DNA of 64,000 bases from Conchocele bisecta (GCA_029237695.1 CM055271.1:35212462-35276461), one strand, 5' to 3'. Shown: positions 43,415-55,033, counted from the stretch's first letter. Notes: generated by a model not told the origin, from the letters alone. Numbers and translations are program-made.

Positions 43415-44755
43415 TTACGTATTTATTTCCATAAAGTCACTCCATTCTGAATGGAAAATATCTAGTTTATCTTTAATAGTGACAATAGTCTTTTCTATTA
43501 TTATTGTTTGCTTCAGATATATTTTAAAACGACCTATCGATGGTTGCGTTTCATCATATTTGCACTTAAAAAAATATTTTGCTACAAGAATTAAAAAGCT
43601 GATAAGCATTGTTTTATTTTTGCAGTCAACCCTCACGTTACAAAATGATATGTTTTCATATGCTAAATTACTATTGTAGTCTAACCTACTTGTTTGCAAT
43701 AGCAGATTGATATCCGACCAAAACGGTTGACGTTGCATTCCCAAAACATATGCTTATTAGAATCCACATTCATAAGACAGAATTCACATAAGTTAGATGG
43801 TTTTAATTTGCATTTGAATATAAAGGTATTGTTTGGAATTAGTCTCATCAAATATTTGTACTGAAATGCTCTAAGTTTTGTACTTTTTGTGCTTTTATAT
43901 GACAATGAAAAAATGTATTTCCATTCTATATCTTGTTTGTTTAGTTCGTTTTCCCATTTGATTATATGTTTTTGTTGTGCTAATCTTGATTTTCCAATCT
44001 GTATATTATATAATATTTTATTTATTTGCTTCGATGATAAACATAAATGTAATGCATATGTGGGCGTTTCATTAATGCAATGGCTCGGTTTTCATTTTTA
44101 GTTTCCATTCAGTTTTAATTTTACCTCATAATTTGTAATATTTCAAAAAATCTCCAGTATTTCTGTCAAATATATTTTTTATATCGTCGAAGCTATAAAA
44201 ATATTTTATTCTAAAATCATATATGTGTATTAAATACATAATACCTTTATCATACCATTCTTTATAGAATATAGTTATATTTCTTTCATTTTTTATGTTT
44301 GAATTATGCCGCAAAATTGCATGTGATATGTTAGCACATGAATTATTAAAATTGACTTTGCACCAAGATTTTAATATATTGTTTAGGAACGTATATTGTT
44401 TTAAAAGATGTTTGGTGTCATTTGAATTTAGATTGCTTTTAAATAGTATATCACCACCATAATAATTAAGTGCCTTATTGTATGCAAGTTTTAACTGACT
44501 CTGTTTACCCTTTAAACGTTTTATCCATGAACAGTTAAGTGAATTGATAAATGCATGGATACTAATAATTTTCAATCCACAGTTTTCATAGTTTTGTATT
44601 ATAGTTTTTCGTGCTATTTTATCGGGTTTACCGTCACAGAGAAAGCTATACATCAAATCGTGTTCTTCAGCCGGATTCTCAAGCACTGTTAATGGGTATA
44701 TTAATTTAGGTAACGCGAAGGTCTTTAAAACAGTTATTTTGCCAATTAATCTCAA
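43415..44755 (-). pseudogene. Tx1-like LINE C-terminal domain
   Basis: A 209-codon frame (44755-44126) begins MRLIGKITVLKTFALPKLIY, typical of the segment after the RT thumb. Next (43905-43681) is RAFQYKYLMRLIPNNTFIF with CEFCLMNVDSNKHMFWEC, a Cys-Cys-His-Cys knuckle. The end (43744-43415) holds the closing helical part. Frames change between the three pieces. Confidence 0.7.
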
Positions 44756-44759
44756 GTTC

Positions 44760-45641
44760 CATTTTTTCCAGTTTATTAAACAGTTTTGAAATGACTTAAT
44801 TTTTTGGTATTAAGTTTAGTTCATATAGCCGTGTTTTATTGTTTGTGAATATTACTCGAAGTGTTGATGCTTGGTCGTTTGACCAAGTATATTGATTGTT
44901 GCTACACCATGGACTTGGGTTATGTCTAAGCCCCCCGAGTTTTAGTGCTGTGTATTTTGTCTTATTTAGTTTTAGAACAGATATTAGTGCAAAAGTGTCT
45001 AGTGTATGTATTAGTTCCTTAAATGATAGTTCCGATCCATCAAGCGTAAAGCTTGCATCGTCTGCAAATAATGTTTGTTTTATTTCATTTTCACCTAGAA
45101 ATAAACCTTTAATCTCTACATTTGCGTTTATTTGTCTAGATCAAATTTATATGCAAATAATAAAAATATATGCTGATAGCGGACAACCTTGTCTGACACC
45201 TTTTTTAATACTGAAAAACTTTGATAGATTACCATTATTCGAAACACAACTTTTTGCATCTCTATATAATAGCGATATCCATTGTATTAGTGAATTACCA
45301 AAGTTAAGATTGTTGAGACACTTAATTATAAATCTATGGTTTTAGCAATCAAATGCTTTCTGGAAGTCTGCAAACAATATTAGACCTGGTGTATTGTTTT
45401 CATTACCTTCATTTATTAGTTCCATAAGTGTTCTTACATTTTCTCCTATATATCGACCTTTTATAAAACCAGTTTGATTCACGTTTATTATTGTGTTTAA
45501 TACCTTTTTTATTCTATTACCTATAACTTTTGTTGAAATTTTATAGTCTACATTTAATAGCGATATTGGCCTCCAATTATCGATTGAAAGTGTCTTTTTA
45601 TCTTGTGTTGGCAGTAACGTAATGATTCCTTGTTTTTGCAT
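44760..45641 (-). pseudogene. Tx1-like LINE reverse transcriptase
   Basis: Blocks seen: LPTQDKKTLSIDNWRPISLL, LILFADFQKAFDC followed by a stop (motif A), and LFADDASFTLDGSELS near 45070 (motif C, catalytic Asp pair preserved). A frame break lies between motifs A and B. The upstream region 45642-46350 has many stops. Confidence 0.78.
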
Positions 45642-46354
45642 TTCAGTTAGAGGTCCATTTTCGTATGAGTAATTAATCGATTTTATGTAGTGCTCTTTTA
45701 TGTCATTCCAGTATAGCTTGTAAAATTAAGCAGTTACACCATCTGATCCTGGGCTTTCATGTTTTTCAATTCCTTTATTGCTGTTACACATTCATATTCA
45801 TTAATATAACCCTCACAAGACTGTTTTTCGTTTTCGTTTAGTTTGTGATCAATGGAGTTGAAAAATGTGTCATTATTGTGATTTATATTATTGTCTTCTT
45901 CATAAATTTATGTACATGGGTAAATGGTTTATAATATGTTTGGTTGTTTTCCAGTGCCCCATTTATAATTAGCTGTTTAATTGTTTTTGCTTCACATCTC
46001 TCCTTTTCCAAGTTTGTAAAATATTTAGTTTTTTTTCTGACCCTTCAACCCATTCAGCCTTTGATTTTAATAGTATGCCTTTTATCTTCTCGTTAATAAT
46101 TTAACTTTTTCGACATTTAATTCGTCTAATATATCTGGATTGTTTGGGGCATTTGTTAAGTTTTGTTCTAACATTTTTTATATTAAGTTCTATTGTTCAT
46201 TTGCTCTATCTTTCTTTTTCACCATACTTGAATATTTTATTGATTCATTTCTGACAGTTCCTCTTATTAGTTCCCACATAGTATTTGGGTTACAACCTAC
46301 ATTTTTATTTATTATTTCCTGAATTGAATGTTTTATTTTTTGTTTGTATTCCTC

Positions 46355-47099
46355 TTATAGCAAAATACTGTTATTTAGCTTAACATATCCTGGTACTCTT
46401 ATTAGTTCGCATAAATTTAACTTTAGCAATACTGTTGAATGGTCAGACAAAAACCCAGGTAAGATATCACAATGTGTTACTGCATTTAGTAAATTAGCTG
46501 ATATGAGGAAGTAGTCCAGTCTGCAGAATATTGGTGGTCTATGATTAGAATGCCAAGTAAAACGTTTGTGGTCTGGATGTCTGAATATGTCATACAATTC
46601 ATTTTCACTTATAATGTCATTTATGTTTGTTGAACATCTTTTATTTGTATCTTTTCTGCCATTTATCTTATCTAAATTGAAATCTCCCAATATTAGAGAT
46701 TCGCTATTATTCTCAATCAATAAATGTTCCAATGTAGTAAAAAAAATATATATCTTCAATATTAGGTCCATAAATGTTTATTAATGTTAGGGTTGTACTT
46801 GCTATACATATCTTTAGCAACTGCAGTCGTCCTGGAATTATATCTTTATATTCTATAATATTATATGAAGAGTTTAAATTGAGTAGAATTCCGATTCCTA
46901 TGCTATTTGAGCTGTTACCAGAAAGAAATATTTCATTATCCCATTCGTTTCTCCATTGGTCTATACATCCATGTGTACAATGAAGATCTTGTAGAAAGAA
47001 TACAGCAAATTTATTTTGTTTGAACCGCGAAAATATTTGTGTGTGTTTGGTTTTGTTCCCAAGCCCGTTTACATTGAAGCTACAGAATTTCGAGTCCAT
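46355..47099 (-). pseudogene. Tx1-like LINE endonuclease
   Basis: Starts at ATG with MDSKFCSFNVNGLGNKTKHT, then FFLQDLHCTHG, then after a frameshift near 46750 SLILGDFNLDK, RLDYFLIS and FLSDHSTVLLKLNL. These are the substrate, metal and catalytic motifs of an apurinic-type endonuclease. The frame shift makes it non-functional as read. Confidence 0.8.
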
Positions 47100-47100
47100 T

Positions 47101-47816
47101 GGTTATGGTGTTTTTATAATTTTGCTTATTTTCACAAACTACATGACATTCATACCTACTAGTATATTCACTTCCATTGAGGGGTCTTTTTCATGAGGTA
47201 TCATATGTAGTATGGTTAGCTTTATCTTCATATAGGCGGGGATATAATAAATAGGGAAGAGGTCGGTACGGTGAGGGTGTAGTAATATTTTCATTCGGAT
47301 TGAGAAAAATGCATTTTTTACTGACAACTGCCAAATTTAATAATAGTTGGCTTTCCTTGACGATAATTGTGTGATGTCAATGTTTTGGACTATAATACGA
47401 TAGCTGACTGCGTGTTCCTCAATCAGGCTACACAGATGCGCATACTGAGTGGGGCCCACATTGTCTGTCTACGCGACTCGTATGTTACATGTATCTAAAG
47501 CGTTGGAGAAATAATAATTGAGAAGCACAGTCGTCAATATTTAACTACACATATTCGTTGGGGGATCGCTGAATGGACCAAGCTGTAAGGTTAATTTTTG
47601 TGTGACAAAATGTAAAAAGAGAGTATCAGGAGGGCAGCGTAGAACCATATCTGACTGCACTATTGTCTCTGAAATGTCAAAACAAAACTTGGATTTCTAC
47701 ACTTAGTAAACAAAAATGAGTCTAGCTGGCAGTGTAGAGCTCACTCACGATATACACTCAGTTGGGGCTTACCTTGAGTGTCGACTGTTTTATAATTAAT
47801 ACAATATCAATATATA
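47101..47816. other. Intronic DNA, no gene seen
   Basis: No recognised element or exon between the LINE and the Tc1-like derivative. Confidence 0.4.
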
Positions 47817-48287
47817 CAGAAAGGATAAAGAAACGCAGGGTAAACATTTTAGGTGATTTAAAGTGATGTGTTTGCTGTTATATACAATATTTTATATGAG
47901 TATTAAAAAAACTGCATAGCAACCTGCTGTTGCGTTTGACCTTGCATTAGCAATGCAATAGCCTGACCCCTCTGAACTTCCGTCAGACGTACCATGATTG
48001 TGAGAGTTATAAATTCAGTGTAAATTGCGGAAAACGATGTGTAAACCACAAGCGTATCAAGTGGTATGACAAAATGCTTTGACGAACTTATCATCATGCT
48101 GCACGTGTTTTTGGCTTTTTATCACTTTCTCTATGTGGTACGGTGCATTACACGGTTCAGTAACATTAGGCACCGGTTTGGGTGCACAGTGATCAAGATA
48201 GTCGCCTGATCGGTTTTCATAATTTTAGGCCAAGCATTTAAATAATTATTGAGTATATTGTTACCCTGCGTTTCTTTATCCTTTCAG
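47817..48287. mobile_element. Tc1-like transposon deletion derivative
   Basis: Terminal inverted repeats C(A/T)GAAAGGATAAAGAAACGC with AGGGTAA (27 bp) are at both ends, flanked by TA. The 471-bp interior keeps a fragment of transposase on the minus strand (47903-47995). The rest of the transposase gene is deleted, so this is a clear intermediate between an autonomous Tc1-like element and a MITE. Confidence 0.8.
47903..47995 (-). pseudogene. Tc1-like transposase N-terminal fragment
   Basis: The 30-codon frame MVRLTEVQRGQAIALLMQGQ plus TQQQVAMQFF is the first helix-turn-helix of a Tc1-type DNA-binding domain (the family motif has E-x-Q-R-G and S-Q-x-x-V-A). It stops where the catalytic domain has been deleted. 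Confidence 0.65.
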
Positions 48288-48972
48288 TATACATGCAAGT
48301 AACAATATGAATCGAACGTTCAGTTTCCAATTTCAAGTAATATAGTGAACTTTCTGAGTCAAGCAGAGTGGATTTTGATCTGAGTGCACGGTCGAGATTC
48401 GAAGACACACTGAGCTTGTCCAAACAAATCCATGACTTGTATTATAATTATGAACGGATGATGTTTAAACAAACGTATAAGTATTTTTGTATACCGTTTA
48501 TAAATTGCTAGCGTTTTGCTTGATCATATTGATGGGCAAAACCCATATTACCTGTCAAGCCAGTCAATATGGCTCGAATATAAAATTGCGGCAGGTCGAG
48601 GCTGAGTCAAAAAAGAAAATTTTGGAAATCTAAGAAAACAATAGTTAGATTTTAAAACTCGATACAAGCATTAAAATGTTACAAACATACGTACGTACGT
48701 ATATGGACTAACGCGAGGGGATAACAAGAAACAAGTTGAACTCATACTCATAACCAGCCGTCTCATCAGGACCTACAGCATTTGCCACTATTATTATTCC
48801 ACAAATTAGTATGAAAAAGACAAGTTAGGGTATCCAGGGTTGAAAGGGTTAAGAGAGTTTGAGCTATCAAGTGTTCATTGTACTACCTTTCGGTCTGGTT
48901 ACGGGGTGTAAGCAAAACAAAGCACCATCCCTAGATGGACATTATGTGCAAAATACAACAAACCCTTGGTAA
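48288..48972. other. Intronic DNA left of the Ngaro-like element
   Basis: Contains dispersed-repeat pieces (TACGTACGTATATGGACTAACGC at 48690-48715; GCAAAACAAAGCACCATCCC at 48911). At 48880-48896 GTACTACCTTTCGGTCT resembles the exon 1 3' end region at 55021-55043. Confidence 0.5.
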
Positions 48973-49155
48973 TTGGAAGTTCTTCGCGTTACGTAGTATA
49001 GCTTAGAATGTATGTCTTAACACATTGTGCCAGTAAATGATGCGTAACGGCCGGTGAGATGGTCACATGACTGATTGTATGACACGGGCGGTTCGCCCGT
49101 GCCGAGCTGAAGTGGTCAGTTATATGCTCGGCTTGGACAACGCAACACGTATTTT
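48973..49155 (+). repeat. Split direct repeat A1
   Basis: Starts TTGGAAGTTCTTCGCGTTAC and ends CAACGCAACACGTATTT. About 85-90 percent identical by eye to A2 at 54452-54637, including a hairpin GGGCGGTTCGCCC. Confidence 0.88.
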
Positions 49156-49201
49156 GAGGCGCTTATAACTATTCACGACCACGCGACGAAATCCATTGGT
49201 A

Positions 49202-50360
49202 ATGGACGTGGACCAGCTTACCGATTTGGTGAAGGGGAAGGTGCGGGAATGTCTACAAGGCAACAACGCGGAACTGCTTAAGAGTATCGAGGGAATGGTC
49301 TCAAAGAAAAGTGCTCATTCTGTTCATATCCCATAATACGGCAGTAGAAACGTCGAAATGAAAAAGTAATGAGGAACAATATAATCAACACGTTGTGGAG
49401 GACAATCTTATGGTGGGGAATATCGCAGATGCGAAAGACGCAGTCGTAGGAGGTACATAATTATAATTGGCGTGGGACATGTAAATAGTTGCCGTAAATT
49501 CCGTCGAATGCTGTATGTACATCACAGTATGTGCGCTTTATAACGCAAGGTTGAGTCTGAAAATGGCGCCGATAGTTGGCAATGTATTACATTTGGGTAA
49601 TATGCGTTCATTTTCTATCTGTATTGTGCATATACACATGCACGCATGTCCTGTTGTGATACAACGTAATTTTATATAAACGACACGTATAGATAAACAC
49701 GTATTCAGGTTTGTATTTCACCATAGCAGTGTCCGTGCGAGATGGGATACATATAATTTAATGTAACGTACGTATGTGATGAATTGACGGTTCAAGTGAG
49801 TGGACACAACATACGTTGGGACTGTTCCATTGATTGAATTTCCGCTATTGTTTTTCTCGTGAGCGGTTTAAAAGTAGCATACATTTGTACTTTTCTCACG
49901 TATTGGAATATTGTGCGTAGTGGCGTGTTTTCTTCATGTAAACATGTTATAGAAGTGAGAATGCCGTGTACATGTACATGCAAGTGTACATATTATATAT
50001 TCACGGAAGAAATAGTCGCAACACAATTTAATAATAATAATAATACGATAAATAAATAAAATAAAGTTATGAACAGATTATTAAATAAAAACAGTATAAA
50101 ACAATATATATTGATGTTCAGCGATTATTCATAAATCACATATATTTCAGTGAAGGAGTTGGTCGTAAACGACAGAAGCTGATGTAGCTGGCCGACACGT
50201 CGGAGCTCGGGTGGAGGACGATGGCCGAGTACGAGACCAATCCGATCTCCAGCGACAGAGACAGACGATGATAAGCGAATGTACAGGGCGGTGGCGCGGA
50301 CGAGCAGGAAAAGCCGGAGCACTGGAAACGAGATTGCCCACAACGAGCCGGACTAATATT
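49202..50360 (+). pseudogene. Gag-like region of the Ngaro-like element
   Basis: A first frame (ATG at 49202) encodes MDVDQLTDLVKGKVRECLQG and runs to a stop at 49336. After decayed sequence, a frame at about 50280-50345 reads EKPEHWKRDCPQRAGL, the second half of a CCHC zinc knuckle (His and last Cys retained). Together they suggest a gag protein whose middle is ruined. Confidence 0.5.
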
Positions 50361-50459
50361 AAGATAAGTAAACGCACATATAACTTGCCCGTAAACGTAT
50401 ATGTATCGTTAACAACTTGTATTGATATCGAGTTTGTAGGTTCTCCCGGAATGTAGGTT

Positions 50460-51894
50460 GCAGAAAAGTGCGCAGCTAGACTAGAAAAAGTAAGTCAAAT
50501 AAATGACAAAGATCTCGTTTCATGCGTGTCGGAAAATAATGACACGAGTCCATGTATAACAGTAAATAAAAGGGAAAAATTAATAAACGAATCGTCAATG
50601 AAAAGTATGTCAAGTGAAATGTTAATAAAAAACCGGCAATCTGAGTCGCCTGTCGGTCACTTAAAGCAGTTTGTGACTAAATGGGAACAATCAATTGATT
50701 GCATGTATATTATTGATGTCATAAACAAATTGATATATTTTGCCATTCAAAATGTTGCCCAGTAACGCACATTTGCCCAATGATAAGTCAGCCCGTGACA
50801 ATCCTGAGTTCTTGAGCAAAGAACTAAGTGCTCTCTTGATGAGGAGTGTTATTTCGGAGGTAAGCAGTAAGTCTTCAGTGGTTAACCCGCTGACTGTTAC
50901 ATTCAGCAAGGCAGGTAAAGGCAGGATGATATTGGATTGCAGGAATCTCAATCCATGTTTACAGTTATTCAATGTAACTGAAGACATATCCGAGGCAGAG
51001 AACATGGTTGAATTGTCCAGTTACGTGGTTACCTTTGATCTCAGATCCTATCGATATATATGGAAATTTAGAAATTGCACGTGTTTAATTCATTACCGTT
51101 TGGTACATGTTCACAAAGACATTGAGATGCGTTGTGAAACGATGGAGGTCATTGGGTCACCGTGTTACATTGTATCATGTTTGAGATGACGGTATCGGAG
51201 GAGACGCTGATCGTAGTCGGGTGGAAGAGTTGAGCAGGTTTGTACGGAAAAGTCTGTATGAACTGAATGGGTAAACGTAATGACGATCTGATTAGGTCAC
51301 ATACTCAATTATGATTGCAACCGGCTGTTCAATTATGATTGCAACCGGCTGTTCGTAATAAATGAATGGAGTTCACGTCTCGATCTAGCTATTGATTATT
51401 ATGTAAAGTTTCAAATGCAAAGGGGGGAATTAGACATAATTCCAGTACGGTTTCTATCATCCGTCATTGGTCAGATAACATCAGCACAAAGCGTTCTGGA
51501 TAAGCTTGTGAGCCGGAAAACGCGGTATTTACATATATGCATTCATACACGGGTCGGATGGAGCTCGTATGTGAAAGTAAGTTATGAGGCGAAGCAGGAA
51601 TTGATGTTCTGGCTTGAGAATGCGCGATTCTTGAATAACAAGGGAAAACCATTCAAAGCCAGTATAAATGTAAATGTAGACGCATGTGTTTACTCAGACG
51701 CAAGTGAGTTGGGGTATGGCGGGTATGTAACATTTCTGGAAGTTTATCATCTACCGCCAAGAAACTCGGAACTAAACGAGGGGTATTTTCAGTCCGTTAT
51801 AATGGACCATGAATGGCATAGCTTGAAGGAGGTAAGAGGGTTAAACGGCCCAACAAAAGAGAACAAAGGCTCTTATGTGCTAATAGAAGCGTGA
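50460..51894 (+). pseudogene. Ngaro-like reverse transcriptase and RNase H (first part)
   Basis: The RT begins with VGHLKQFVTKWEQSIDCMYI (50640), continues with GKGRMILDCRNLNPCLQLFN and VVTFDLRSY (motif A), FNSLPFGTCS (motif B, 51085) and DDGIGGDADRS (motif C Asp pair plus Gly at about 51185, as in DIRS-like RTs), in more than one frame. The RNase H follows with VDACVYSDASELGYGGYV (51675-51730), the first catalytic Asp. Frameshifts at about 50765 and 51110-51400 interrupt it. Confidence 0.75.
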
Positions 51895-51920
51895 AAATGT
51901 TTCACTGACTTTCAGAACAG

Positions 51921-52275
51921 TCAACACGTTCCCGGAAAGGAACAGTCGTTTGATCAGGTTTCCGGAAGTGAACTTCAAGGTAAGCGAGCTCGAAGAGCGC
52001 TAATGCAATAATGCTCCCGGAAGTGAGTGGTAAAGAAACAACGCTCTCGGAAAAGAGCGGTGACACAGTAAGGCTCCCGGAAGCGAGCGGTAATGTGAAA
52101 AGGCTCCCGGAGGCGAGCCATAATGGGATAATTTTGTCGGAAGATAGTGGTAAAGGAATGAATCTCCCGGAAGCGAGCTTTACCATGAGCGGACTCCCGG
52201 AAGCGAACCGCAGTCTGACTAGATCCCCGGAAGTGGGTCTTAGTCGGGACGGGTTCCCGGAAGTGAGCAGTCCCT
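51921..52275 (+). repeat. 30-bp coding-type minisatellite within the Ngaro-like element
   Basis: CCCGGAAG(C/T)GAG recurs with exact 30-bp spacing (51931, 51961, 52016, 52046, 52076, 52106, 52136, 52166, 52196, 52226, 52256). In one frame it gives decapeptides of the form LPEASGNxxR. Each unit has a small palindrome GCTCCCGGAAGCGAGC. It sits between two parts of the RNase H coding region. Confidence 0.85.
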
Positions 52276-52798
52276 GTATGTAGCTACGAAAAAGCGTAGA
52301 TTACCAAGAAACGGTAAGTGGCGGAAATAGTAAAGTACCGCACCGTGCCTCTGAAATGGCAGAGCTTCTTGAAGCGGGCAATATCCCAGTAGACGTATAT
52401 AAAGTAAAAATAAATGTGATGTAAACATATTGTATTGCTCTATTTAGACAGTATACAATAGTTTCAAGATATACCATTGACTATAATAAGAGCAAACAGG
52501 TTGGACTACACGTTTTAACAATATTCGTTACAGCCCTTCTCAATTGCTTATTGTATGTACTATACAATGAAGTACATGTTTGTAGTTGTGACGTTTCTGA
52601 TAGCGAGCCAGGATCGGATGTCTGTGGGTTGTGAACGGAGACGGAAGTAAGTAAAAGTTCAACATGGCGTGAGTTGGTAGCTATATATACAGAGTATTGA
52701 CGACAAACTTAAACGTGTTACGAAACAAAAACGTAATATGTTGTACAGATAATAAAAATCTCGCATATATACTGAATTCAGGTAGCAGTATATTATAG

Positions 52799-53110
52799 TT
52801 GTATGTACTGTGTTTAAATTTTCATCAGATTTATGAGAATGAACAAATAGCGTTTACAATTGAGTGGGTACCACGAGAGCAGAATGTGACGGCAAATTAC
52901 CTCAGCAGATGCTTGGACAATGACGATTGGTCAATAATAAGTCAGGTATTTCAGTATTTAAATCGGAAATGGGGATCCCATACATTTGACAGCTTTGCTT
53001 CGCACTATAATAATAAATGTATACAAAATGGTGGGTCTCGGGAGCGAAGGCGGTGAATAGCTTGGCACAGAGCTGGGGCGGGGAGGTAAACTGGATCATA
53101 CCACCGCCCA
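52799..53110 (+). pseudogene. Ngaro-like RNase H end and bridge domain
   Basis: FTIEWVPREQNVTANYLSRC (RNase H C terminus with Ala/Asn in place of Ala-Asp before LSR), then DDWSIISQVFQYLNRKWGSH and TFDSFASHYNNKC, and in a shifted frame AVNSLAQSWGGEVNWIIPPP. This conserved bridge follows RNase H in DIRS-order elements. One frameshift near 53030. Confidence 0.72.
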
Positions 53111-53434
53111 GGTACATGGGTATGTAATTAATTGTATCAGGAAACTGAAATCTGATAAAGGCGTAGGATCGTTAATTTTACCGAAATGGGTATCAGCACC
53201 ATTTTGGCCGCCAGTTGTTGTTGATGGCGGCGGCATGTATAGACATTCATTAAGGACGTGTATATATTGCCTGTTTTAGGTGGTGCGATTCAAATTGTTC
53301 AAGGAAGGTGTAATAACGGCGTATTTGGCTCAGAACCTTTACCTTTCAGAAGGATGGCCATAAAGTGTGATTTCAGGGCTCATATGAGTTAACATTGTAT
53401 TCATGAATGATTTTGTGATTTCCCAGGTGTTGGC

Positions 53435-54330
53435 ATGAAGCAGTCGTTGAAGCGGAAATTAGAGGGAGCAGGAACTGTAGTGCCCGATTGTGACCAGATA
53501 GTACATCGGACGGAGACTCATATTCTCGATTCGCGGGCAGAGGGTAATGTGACAAACTATTCTCAGCATGTGGAGAACTTCAATGACTTTTGTGCGACCA
53601 AGACTAGTTCGTCTAATCTGGCTCACTCGATACACGTAGCCATGTATTTTTCACATTTGGTTGACTCTGGGAAATGAAAGAGTGCTGTTACTGCTGCATT
53701 ATATGCCATTAAGTGGCTATACGATATTAACGGATACACGGATCCAACGTGTATTTATATTGTTAAAACATGCTAGATTATCATGTAAAGAGATCTGAGC
53801 ATAATTTTGCTTTGTTGTTCTGGTTGTTTACGATATAAAGCGGTGAGAGATTTAAGATGTTGCGATGTTCAATTTAAGAGTGATCATCTAATTCTACATA
53901 TCAGAAAGAGTAACACTCATATTTATAAATCAGGAAAAGAAGAGTTAATCGCCAAAGGTTTCACCTGTGTATGTCCGGTTTCCATGTTAGGTGGTGGTCG
54001 TTTAATGTATATGCCATGTTCAAAAATAGATCCGAAATCAGACTACTATCCATTTAAGCCAGCGTGTAGATCGGGTTCAAAGTGTTTTTGATAATACAAA
54101 TTATACAGGAGCTATGTATAGTAGGTAAACTGAGATCTGTGGCACCACATTTAGGTACACATTATTTACGTGCTAGTGGCGCGACAGTAGCTACAAATGC
54201 TGACGGTTTGTCTGATCGCCATTTGAAAAGTCACAGTAGATGGAAAAACCGATTCAGCAAATGACGGTTATATGGATGATTCTATTGCTAAGAAAGTTAT
54301 TATCACGAAGAAATTGAATTTGTAAAGTGT
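53435..54330 (+). pseudogene. Ngaro-like tyrosine recombinase
   Basis: The N-terminal SAM-like part reads NVTNYSQHVENFNDFCATKT then a TGA at 53677. The catalytic part reads SGCLRYKAVRDLRCCDVQFK (Arg region), then after a frameshift GTHYLRASGATVATNADGLS (H-x-x-R box), LKSHSRWKNRFSK and, in another frame, DGYMDDS (Tyr nucleophile). All four catalytic landmarks of the family can be traced but not in one frame. Confidence 0.8.
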
Positions 54331-54403
54331 TTGCAATATGCCGATGTAAATTGAACCCGATGTATGCTCTAACCTTTGTATACATGTTATATTGCAAGCC
54401 TGT

Positions 54404-54451
54404 CACACAGCAAAGATGTGGTTTGTTATATGTGAGGAGTGATGTTAAGAC
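54404..54451 (+). repeat. Split direct repeat B1
   Basis: CACACAGCAAAGATGTG ... GAGTGATGTTAAGAC; matches B2 at 54966-55013 with about five differences over 48 bp and abuts A2 directly. Confidence 0.88.
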
Positions 54452-54637
54452 TTGGAAGTACTTCGCGTTACGTAGTATAGATTATAACGTAACATGACAA
54501 AGCACATTGTGCCCGTTAAAGATACGTAACGGCCAGTGAGATGGTCACATGACTGATTGTATGACACGGGCGGTTTGCCCGTGCTGAGCTGAAGTGGTCA
54601 GTACTATGCTCTGCTTGGACAACGCAACACGTATTTA
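54452..54637 (+). repeat. Split direct repeat A2
   Basis: Copy of A1 starting TTGGAAGTACTTCGCGTTAC. Carries the hairpin GGGCGGTTTGCCC, with one change relative to A1. Confidence 0.88.
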
Positions 54638-54965
54638 TGAGTATAATTCAGATGTCGCATTTGGTAATATTTGTTGTATGCATATATGCGTGTATAGAGC
54701 ATGAATCGATTTAAATTCCGTTAATGTTATTCCGAAAGAATCAACATCGTGCATGCTACGGATACAGGGTTCCTCTCACGAAAAGGGTTTTACCTGGGCC
54801 GTCAATTCTAATGACGGAATAATCAATTCTGTTGAGCAGTATTTTTACAGTGATACATTTACTGTTTTATCAGCATTGGAGTGTTCATGTTATTACACAG
54901 GAAAACGTTGAGATTGATATATGTGTAACGCATTGCATTGAGTCCATCCAGCGTCAATAAAATTG

Positions 54966-55013
54966 CACGCAGGAAAGATGTGTTTTGTTATATGTGAGAA
55001 GTGATGTTAAGAC
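54966..55013 (+). repeat. Split direct repeat B2 (right end of the element)
   Basis: CACGCAGGAAAGATGTG ... AAGTGATGTTAAGAC; the element ends at 55013 and host sequence resumes with ATACCATGTACTAC. Confidence 0.85.
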
Positions 55014-55033
55014 ATACCATGTACTACATGTAC

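Larger units (their letters stand above)
43400..47100 (-). mobile_element. Tx1/L1-like LINE ORF2, degraded
   Basis: The minus-strand order is endonuclease (47099-46355), a broken linker, reverse transcriptase (45641-44760) and a long C-terminal domain (44755-43415). Motif spacing and the wording of conserved blocks (NWRPISLLNVDYKI, TGFIKGRYIGEN) match the Tx1/L1 group. No ORF1 was found upstream and the coding frame changes several times, so it is a 5'-truncated relic. It lies in the same orientation as the host gene. Confidence 0.82.
48973..55013 (+). mobile_element. Ngaro/PAT-like YR retrotransposon with split direct repeats
   Basis: A 6.04-kb unit with order A1, gag-like, RT/RNase H, tyrosine recombinase, B1, A2, spacer, B2. 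A1 (48973-49155) repeats as A2 (54452-54637), and B1 (54404-54451) repeats as B2 (54966-55013). The B1-A2 joint GTTAAGAC|TTGGAAGT equals the junction expected if B2 and A1 ends were circularised, which is the defining geometry of PAT/Ngaro elements. No methyltransferase was seen, favouring Ngaro-like. Genes are interrupted by stops. The right end lies 18 bp from the exon 1 splice donor. Confidence 0.88.

Noticed and set aside
49859..50059. Cys/Thr-rich plus-strand frame
   Set aside because: Within decayed gag region of the Ngaro-like element and made of ACATGTACATG-type simple sequence.
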